Shown here: piece after piece, positions 1 through 4,830 of the stretch | How the letters are laid out: each line of letters starts with the position of its first letter | Numbering within the stretch: position 1 is the first letter of the stretch | Program-made: the position numbers and the translations under genes | Notes under the pieces: model-generated | Told to the model about the DNA's origin: nothing | Seen by the model: only the letters and a program-made list of their open reading frames with translations | Databases searched by the model: none | NCBI GenBank assembly: GCA_013002475.1 | Contig: JABDJM010000059.1 | Coordinates: forward strand, 1 to 7,135 | DNA: 7,135 bases | Reading direction: 5' to 3' | Origin: Saprospiraceae bacterium | GTDB lineage: Bacteria; Bacteroidota; Bacteroidia; Chitinophagales; Saprospiraceae

Positions 1-1
1 G

Positions 2-2791
2 TATATGACAAGCTATTCAAGGCTAAAAGAAGACCGTCCCTGGGAAAATAGCTTCCCGGAAAGGAAATGGCTTTATCAAACTCCGATGGATATTTTGATA
101 AAAGCCTCCAACGGAGCCTCAGACTTCGGAAATAAATTTGGGCAACCATTAATCAATGGTTCTTTACTAACTTTTGAGCATCAGGAAGGACAGGATCTGC
201 TGGGTTTTGATAAAGTCATCATGTTGGCTGGTGGGGTTGGATATGGAAAGGCTGAACAAGCCCAGAAGGATACTCCACGCATAGATGACCAGATTGTTAT
301 TCTGGGAGGTGACAACTACAGAATTGGAATGGGAGGCGCTGCCGTTTCTTCTGCTGACACGGGAGAACTGGCTTCCGGCTTGGAGCTGAACGCAGTTCAG
401 CGATCAAACCCTGAAATGCAAAAGCGTGCCGCTAATGCGGTTAGGGCCTTTGTTGAACATGATGTGAATCCCATCGTCTCAATTCATGATCATGGCGCAG
501 GTGGTCACTTGAATTGTCTGTCAGAACTTGTTGAAGAAACAGGGGGAGAGGTACTGCTAAATGCCTTGCCGATCGGTGATCCTACTCTTTCTGCTAAAGA
601 AATTATTGGCAATGAGTCTCAGGAAAGGATGGGGCTGGTGATCGCGGAAAAAGATTTGGCCCTGCTTGAGCGAGTCGCGGAGCGCGAGCGATCTCCAATG
701 TACAAAGTTGGGAAGGTAACGGGTGATCATCGATTTGTCTTCAAGTCTAAAAACGGAGGAGCTAACCCGATGGACATGGAGCTTGCTGACATGTTTGGGA
801 ACAGCCCAAAAACGATCATGAAAGATGATCATAGAGCCAGAGACTTCATGCCTGTTCAATATGAGGATACAAAGGCCCAGGAATATATCCGTGATGTGTT
901 GAGGCTGGAAGCTGTGGCATGCAAGGATTGGTTGACGAACAAAGTTGATCGTTGTGTTGGCGGCTTGGTGGCCATTCAACAATGTGCGGGCCCTCTGCAG
1001 CTTCCGCTTAACAACTGTGGAGTGATGGCCTTTGATTATAAAAATCATGATGGCATTGCCACGGCCATGGGGCATGCCCCGGTAGCGGGTTTGATCGATG
1101 CCGCTGCAGGAGCAAAAAATGCCATTGCCGAATCCCTCACCAATATCATTTGGGCACCCCTAAAAGATGGCCTGAGTTCGGTATCCCTTTCTGCAAATTG
1201 GATGTGGCCTTGCAAAAACGATGGAGAGGACGCAAGACTATATGATGCGGTAAAAGCCGTATCGGAATTTTCCATCAATTTGGGGATCAATGTACCAACA
1301 GGAAAAGACTCTCTGTCTATGGCCCAAAAATACCCGGACAAAACGGTCCTGGCACCTGGGACGGTGGTCATTAGTGCAGTGGGCCATTGTGAAGATTTTA
1401 CCAAGGTGGTAAGCCCGGTATTCAAAAAAGAGGGCGGCTCAATTTACTACCTCAATCTTTCTCAAGACCAACACAAGCTGGGTGGTTCTTCCTTTTCCCA
1501 GATTCGAAACGCTGTTGGACATGAGGTTCCCACGATAAAAGATGACAAAGCTTTCGCCAGGATATTTGATGCAATTCAGTTGGCTATTAAAAATGATTTC
1601 GTTGCAGCAGGACATGATATATCGGCAGGAGGCTTGCTTACTTGTCTTCTGGAAATGTGTTTTTCAGAAACAAACCTGGGAGCGGATATTGACCTCTCCC
1701 AATTGCAAGGAGAAACTATCCCGACTCTATTCTCAGAAAATTCAGGGGTGATTGTTCAGGCCAGTGATGAGAGATTGGAGGAGTTTTTTGTGGCGAAGGA
1801 AATTCCCTTTTTGAAAATTGGACAAACACAAGAAGGAGATACTCTTACAGTGAAAAAAGATAATTGGGAGGAAGGATTCAATATTCCAGAGCTAAGAGAT
1901 GTTTGGTTCGAAACAAGTTTTCTACTCGACCAAAAACAGACGGCCAACGGTCTGGCAAAGGATCGGTACAAGAATTATAAAGAACAAGCTCTGCACTACC
2001 GTTTCCCTGAGCAGTTCACGGGCCAGATTGAACCCTTTGAGATCATTAACAAAAAACCCAAAGCAGCAATCCTCCGTGAAAAGGGTTCCAATTCAGAGCG
2101 GGAAATGGCAAACGCTTTGTATCGGGCTGGATTTGAAGTGAAGGATGTGCATATGACGGATCTTATCTCAGGACGAGAAGATCTTTCAGAGATACAATTC
2201 CTGGGAGCAGTAGGAGGCTTTTCCAATTCTGATGTTTTAGGCTCTGCCAAAGGATGGGCGGGATCGATCAAATACAACCCAAAAGCAAAAGAAGCCTTTG
2301 ATCGCTTTTTTACCAGGCAGGATACCTTGTCCATAGGAATATGCAATGGTTGTCAGTTGTTCCTTGAATTGGATCTGATCAATCCTGATCATGAGCAGTT
2401 ATCAAAGATGACTTTTAATGACTCCCATAAGCATGAAAGTAATTTTACTTCCGTAGATGTCCTTGACAATAATTCAGTGATGCTTTCCGGTCTTGCGGGT
2501 ACCAGGCTTGGTGTTTGGATCTCACATGGAGAAGGCAAGTACAAACTTCCGATGCCAAAAGACAAATATCAAATCGCGGCTACTTATGGGTATGAGGGCT
2601 ATCCTGCAAACCCCAATGGCAGTGATTATAACGTGGCCATGCTGGCAAGCGATGATGGCCGGCATTTAGTAACCATGCCGCATATTGAGCGAAGCTTTTT
2701 TTCCTGGAACTGGCCGCATTATGACAGGGGTAGGGGAGATAAAGTTAGTCCCTGGGCCGAAGCTTTTGTATCCGCCAGGAAATGGTATTAG
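2..2791 (+). CDS. purL: Phosphoribosylformylglycinamidine synthase (FGAM synthase), C-terminal three quarters; 5' end outside window
   Basis: Cytoplasmic enzyme of de novo purine synthesis: it converts FGAR, ATP and glutamine to FGAM. The frame is open to the left edge. Numbering from the ATG at position 5, which is an internal Met, 928 residues remain of the roughly 1,220-1,300 usual for single-chain PurL, so about 300 are missing, including the N-terminal domain, the linker and the start of the first synthase domain. Visible motifs include GGVGYGKAEQAQKD and GGDNYRIGMGGAA (about 76-113), SIHDHGAGG (159-167), NESQER (203-208), the second synthase half with LSANWM (395-400) and PTGKDSLSM (431-439), and AGHDISAGG (535-543). 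The C-terminal class I glutaminase domain runs from about 685 to 928. It has the nucleophile elbow GICNGCQ (Cys780) and the His893/Glu895 pair in MPHIER, so it looks catalytically complete. No frameshift is seen. The gene stands alone at its 3' end, followed by repeats. The family call is very secure. Confidence 0.97.
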   Translation, partial: YMTSYSRLKEDRPWENSFPERKWLYQTPMDILIKASNGASDFGNKFGQPLINGSLLTFEHQEGQDLLGFDKVIMLAGGVGYGKAEQAQKDTPRIDDQIVILGGDNYRIGMGGAAVSSADTGELASGLELNAVQRSNPEMQKRAANAVRAFVEHDVNPIVSIHDHGAGGHLNCLSELVEETGGEVLLNALPIGDPTLSAKEIIGNESQERMGLVIAEKDLALLERVAERERSPMYKVGKVTGDHRFVFKSKNGGANPMDMELADMFGNSPKTIMKDDHRARDFMPVQYEDTKAQEYIRDVLRLEAVACKDWLTNKVDRCVGGLVAIQQCAGPLQLPLNNCGVMAFDYKNHDGIATAMGHAPVAGLIDAAAGAKNAIAESLTNIIWAPLKDGLSSVSLSANWMWPCKNDGEDARLYDAVKAVSEFSINLGINVPTGKDSLSMAQKYPDKTVLAPGTVVISAVGHCEDFTKVVSPVFKKEGGSIYYLNLSQDQHKLGGSSFSQIRNAVGHEVPTIKDDKAFARIFDAIQLAIKNDFVAAGHDISAGGLLTCLLEMCFSETNLGADIDLSQLQGETIPTLFSENSGVIVQASDERLEEFFVAKEIPFLKIGQTQEGDTLTVKKDNWEEGFNIPELRDVWFETSFLLDQKQTANGLAKDRYKNYKEQALHYRFPEQFTGQIEPFEIINKKPKAAILREKGSNSEREMANALYRAGFEVKDVHMTDLISGREDLSEIQFLGAVGGFSNSDVLGSAKGWAGSIKYNPKAKEAFDRFFTRQDTLSIGICNGCQLFLELDLINPDHEQLSKMTFNDSHKHESNFTSVDVLDNNSVMLSGLAGTRLGVWISHGEGKYKLPMPKDKYQIAATYGYEGYPANPNGSDYNVAMLASDDGRHLVTMPHIERSFFSWNWPHYDRGRGDKVSPWAEAFVSARKWY

Positions 2792-2796
2792 AAAAG

Positions 2797-2824
2797 GCTC
2801 TATGCTCTATGCTCTGAGCTTTGG
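2797..2824. repeat. Short heptamer tandem repeat (GCTCTAT-type)
   Basis: Four consecutive 7-bp units start five bases after the purL stop: GCTCTAT, GCTCTAT, GCTCTGA and GCTTTGG. The first two are identical and the others are degenerate. It is non-coding and its function is unknown. It may be the edge of the adjoining repeat mosaic. Confidence 0.55.
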
Positions 2825-2836
2825 GCAATGAGCAAT

Positions 2837-2852
2837 CCTGCGGTAGGCAGGC
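2837..2852. repeat. CCTGCC-type palindrome, degenerate copy
   Basis: CCTGC (2837-2841) pairs with GCAGG (2847-2851) across the 5-base loop GGTAG. The GGTAGGCAGG core is the reverse complement of the CCTGCCTACC core in the palindrome at 2949-2972, so the two look like related copies in opposite orientation. Confidence 0.5.
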
Positions 2853-2948
2853 GGCTTCTCCTTACAGCTTCCCAACCACCCTCCTACCATTTAACGACTA
2901 TCTGCCTTTATTAATTCCGGGCTGATCCCTTTTCTTGGTGTTCTATGT

Positions 2949-2972
2949 GCCTGCCTACCGGCAAAGGCAGGC
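2949..2972. repeat. REP-like palindrome, perfect 8-bp stem
   Basis: GCCTGCCT (2949-2956) pairs perfectly with AGGCAGGC (2965-2972), leaving the 8-base loop ACCGGCAA. The flanks read GTGCC on the left and CTTTGTGG on the right, as if the palindrome interrupts a GTGCCTTTGTGG stretch and duplicates CC at the junction. It is not followed by a T run, so a terminator role is doubtful. Confidence 0.65.
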
Positions 2973-2989
2973 CTTTGTGGCTGAAAAAG

Positions 2990-3057
2990 ATTACGCCCCT
3001 CTGGGGCTGGAATCGCGTTGGATATTGTGTCTATAAAAATTGCGCCCCTCTGGGGCT
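2990..3057. repeat. Two copies of a GCCCCTCTGGGGC hairpin unit, 49 bp apart
   Basis: The 19-base units at 2990-3008 and 3039-3057 differ at one base only (ATTA versus ATTG before CGCCCCTCTGGGGCT). Each contains GCCCC-TCT-GGGGC, a 5-bp stem with a 3-base loop. The 30-bp spacer is AT-rich towards its end (CTATAAAAATT). After each copy the sequences stay loosely similar (GGAATCGCGTTGGA versus TAATTGGCGATGGA), so the true unit is probably near 30 bp or longer. Two palindromic copies do not make a CRISPR array. Confidence 0.7.
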
Positions 3058-3101
3058 TAATTGGCGATGGACTGTTTGAATTGCAGGTGATAAGAAGGAG
3101 A

Positions 3102-3193
3102 TACTGAGCAACCGGTCTCCTGACCGCTTTGCGAAATACATTCCGTACTCAGCAACCTGCCTGCCGGTCTCCGGCGGCCAAAGCCTTTGGCGA
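3102..3193. repeat. Imperfect direct repeat, second copy carrying an 8-bp TGCCTGCC insertion
   Basis: TACTGAGCAACC followed directly by GGTCTCC (3102-3120) recurs as TACTCAGCAACC, then TGCCTGCC, then GGTCTCC (3146-3172). Apart from the 8-bp insertion, 18 of 19 bases match. Similarity continues weakly: GCTTTGCGA at 3126-3134 resembles GCCTTTGGCGA at 3183-3193. The second copy overlaps the long palindrome at 3155-3209. Confidence 0.6.
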
Positions 3194-3209
3194 CGTCACG
3201 CAGGCAGGT
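3155..3209. repeat. 55-bp compound palindrome with CCTGCC ends
   Basis: The outer arms ACCTGCCTGC (3155-3164) and GCAGGCAGGT (3200-3209) are a perfect 10-bp inverted repeat. Inside them, GCCAAAG (3177-3183) faces CTTTGGC (3185-3191), giving a nested second hairpin. The element ends 44 bp before the CrtA-like stop codon. It is the strongest structure in the gap and could fold in transcripts from either side, but lacks a T run. Confidence 0.7.
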
Positions 3210-3253
3210 CCTGCCAGGCTTACTGATCCCTTCATTGGAAATTGTTAGAAATG

Positions 3254-3982
3254 TCAAATTCCCTCTTCCCTGATCACCTCAAACTCTGCAAATAACTCCT
3301 CAGTGTACCATCCGAGTTCTCGGGTTTTTCGGATTACATCAACGTGTATTGGGTTACGGTAGGCAAAATTATACATGGCCTCCCGATTTTCCCAAAGGCT
3401 GATTGTGGCTTGCTCCACAATAGGCCACTCACCAATTCCTTTTGAATAGATGAGCCCTGGTGCAGATTCAATTGAGCGACTCACTTCAGGGACATTTTTC
3501 CAAAAGCGGATCATCTTCCTTTTGCTAATGCTTGCCCTGGTCAATACGGCGATCCGATTGCCTTCCACATAATTGCCATTCATTGCAAAAGGTTGCTGGC
3601 TATCCCATTCACCGTGGGCCTTTGTAGCCTTTAGATATAAATGTTTCTGCTTGTCAGATCTTTTGCGGAAGGGTAGGTATGCGTTGCTTGAAAAAAAAAG
3701 TTCGGCATCCCGAACTGATGTCCAGATCCCAAAGAAGGCATAAGTGCTAAAATCCGGCTGAATCGAAAACCCACTCCCTGATCCGGATCCCATCATTTTG
3801 TAAAACTCTAATCCGGGGACCTTCCTCAAACGGGCATGGGCAAATTGCATCTGCCCGAAAGCCCAGAGCTTCGCCGCTCCGCAATAATTAAAAAGACTGA
3901 CTGTTGTAATTTGCTCCAAGGAAAGATAATTGGCTGCCTTAAAGGTATGGATGTGACAAATTTCACCAAAAAGAAAGTACAT
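3254..3982 (-). CDS. Spheroidene monooxygenase (CrtA)-like protein
   Basis: Recognised as the CrtA family, whose founding members add a keto group to the carotenoid spheroidene. From the ATG at 3982 it has 242 residues, close to what I recall for short CrtA-like proteins. Motifs in order: ITTVSLFNY (25-33), which matches the usual family N-terminus; KLWAFGQMQFAHARL (38-52); PGLEFYKMMGSGSGSGF (56-72); HGEW near 123-126; VLTRASI and RFW..VP (146-165); GIGEWP (182-187); and the end motif WYTEELFAEF (225-234). No signal peptide or convincing membrane helix is seen. The start is uncertain: the family-like part begins near residue 24, and a TTG at 3919 would give 221 residues. The frame also runs upstream to 4147, but that would overlap the ZIP gene by 146 bp with no family similarity. 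It is divergent from ZIP and convergent with purL. No carotenoid genes are adjacent, so the substrate is not established; many relatives carry this name by homology only. Confidence 0.85.
   Translation of the reverse strand: MYFLFGEICHIHTFKAANYLSLEQITTVSLFNYCGAAKLWAFGQMQFAHARLRKVPGLEFYKMMGSGSGSGFSIQPDFSTYAFFGIWTSVRDAELFFSSNAYLPFRKRSDKQKHLYLKATKAHGEWDSQQPFAMNGNYVEGNRIAVLTRASISKRKMIRFWKNVPEVSRSIESAPGLIYSKGIGEWPIVEQATISLWENREAMYNFAYRNPIHVDVIRKTRELGWYTEELFAEFEVIREEGI
3940..3970 (-). promoter_or_regulatory. Possible Bacteroidota-type promoter inside the 5' end of the CrtA-like frame
   Basis: Read on the minus strand, TTTG (3970-3967), a 19-bp spacer and TACCTTTA (3947-3940) approach the known Bacteroidota sigma-factor consensus TTTG / TAnnTTTG, with one mismatch at the last base. 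It lies 20 bases before the alternative TTG start at 3919, which would suit the shorter protein. Such motifs arise often by chance in AT-rich sequence. Confidence 0.2.
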
Positions 3983-4001
3983 TAATTCAAATCTTTGACC
4001 A

Positions 4002-4826
4002 GTGGAAGAAATATCAAATTGGTTTCTTGACTTAAGTCCTATCTGGCAGGCTTTCTGGGCCACCATGTTTACCTGGGGAGTCACTGCCCTTGGAGCGGCC
4101 TTCGTTTTCTTTTTTAAAGAGGTGAACCAAAAGATTCTGGATGCCATGATGGGATTTGCGGCCGGGGTGATGCTGGCCGCTAGTTATTGGTCTTTGCTGG
4201 CTCCGGCAATCGAAATGAGTGAGCTAACAAGCTCCTTACCCAAATGGGCCCCTCCGCTTATTGGGTTCCTTTCTGGTGGAATCTTTCTTTCAATAACCGA
4301 TAAGGTCATTCCTCACCTTCATCCAGGATTTAAGATGGAACAGGCCGAAGGGCCAAAGACCCAATGGAAAAGAAAGATCTTACTTGTTCTTGCAATAACT
4401 CTTCATAACATCCCTGAGGGATTAGCCATAGGAGTTGCTTTTGGTGCGGTTGCTTATGGTTTGGAAAGCGCAACGATCGGTGCCGCAATCGCTTTGGCGA
4501 TAGGAATTGGCCTTCAGAATTTCCCGGAAGGGGCAGCCGTATCCCTACCGCTTAGACGAGACGGGATGGGCCGAGGCAGATCTTTTTTCTGGGGGCAACT
4601 CTCTGCTGCTGTCGAACCCATTGCCGCTGTAATTGGGGCGGCACTTGTGATGACCATGCAACCCATCCTTCCATACGCTTTGGCCTTTGCAGCAGGCGCT
4701 ATGATCTTTGTGGTAATGGAAGAACTGATCCCGGAAGCTCATCGAAAGGGTAGTGCGGATCTGGTAGCCTATGCCACACTTATCGGTTTTAGCTTGATGA
4801 TGACCCTGGATGTTGCCCTGGGTTGA
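4002..4826 (+). CDS. ZIP-family divalent metal transporter (GufA/BbZIP-like)
   Basis: Inner-membrane carrier expected to import zinc or related divalent metals. It has 274 residues with about eight hydrophobic segments: roughly 17-38, 45-67, 84-99, 125-150, 157-181, 195-219, 222-243 and 253-272. The fourth carries HNIPEG (His135, Asn136, Pro138, Glu139) and the fifth QNFPEG (Gln172, Asn173, Pro175, Glu176). These match the two-metal site of the BbZIP-like branch, where the second motif starts with Gln instead of His. Glu205 in AAVEP and Glu240/Glu241 in [10 protein letters not shown] are further likely metal-site or transport residues. The cytoplasmic loop is short, with His105 and His107 but no long His-rich run. 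The start is GTG: an in-frame TGA sits only two codons upstream, and the next ATG (4065) would cut into the first helix. No clear Shine-Dalgarno is seen. The gene is divergent from the CrtA-like gene by 19 bp and abuts the receptor gene tail to tail. Family is secure; the metal is inferred. Confidence 0.95.
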   Translation: MEEISNWFLDLSPIWQAFWATMFTWGVTALGAAFVFFFKEVNQKILDAMMGFAAGVMLAASYWSLLAPAIEMSELTSSLPKWAPPLIGFLSGGIFLSITDKVIPHLHPGFKMEQAEGPKTQWKRKILLVLAITLHNIPEGLAIGVAFGAVAYGLESATIGAAIALAIGIGLQNFPEGAAVSLPLRRDGMGRGRSFFWGQLSAAVEPIAAVIGAALVMTMQPILPYALAFAAGAMIFVVMEELIPEAHRKGSADLVAYATLIGFSLMMTLDVALG

Positions 4827-4830
4827 TCAA
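4823..4830. other. Palindrome TTGATCAA supplying both stop codons of two converging genes
   Basis: The ZIP stop TGA is 4824-4826 and the receptor stop, TCA on the plus strand, is 4827-4829, so the two coding regions meet with no base between them. The centre of the TTGATCAA palindrome is the boundary. No room exists for a terminator between the genes; each transcript must run into the other gene's antisense strand or stop inside it. Confidence 0.9.

Larger units (their letters stand above)
2792..3253. other. Gene-free intergenic mosaic of short palindromes and repeats
   Basis: This 462-bp gap between purL and the convergent CrtA-like gene has no ORF with recognisable protein character. It holds at least six repeat structures, listed separately. 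They resemble the multi-copy intergenic elements common in Bacteroidota genomes, though copy number cannot be seen here. A clear rho-independent terminator (stem followed by a T run) is not visible after purL. One of the GC-rich palindromes might serve that role for both converging genes, but that is inference. Confidence 0.75.

Noticed and set aside
5..7. ATG at 5 as the true purL start
   Set aside because: The next residues align to the middle of the first PurL synthase domain, and the frame is open to the left edge, so the start lies outside the window.
557..1425. Two overlapping minus-strand ORFs (172 and 126 codons) inside purL
   Set aside because: They are antisense to strongly conserved purL sequence and their peptides have no recognisable domain. 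They are frame shadows.
2990..3057. CRISPR array suggested by two 19-bp repeats with a 30-bp spacer
   Set aside because: There are only two copies, the unit is a near-perfect palindrome, the spacer start resembles the sequence after the second copy, and no cas gene is present.
3057..3257. 66-codon minus-strand ORF across the repeat gap
   Set aside because: It starts at a TTG, overlaps the end of the CrtA-like frame and translates the palindromes themselves. Its peptide is low in hydrophobic core pattern and matches no family I know. It is probably spurious.
3983..4147. N-terminal extension of the CrtA-like frame up to 4147
   Set aside because: It would overlap the ZIP gene by 146 bp antisense to the conserved first helix, and the extra residues do not resemble the CrtA family.
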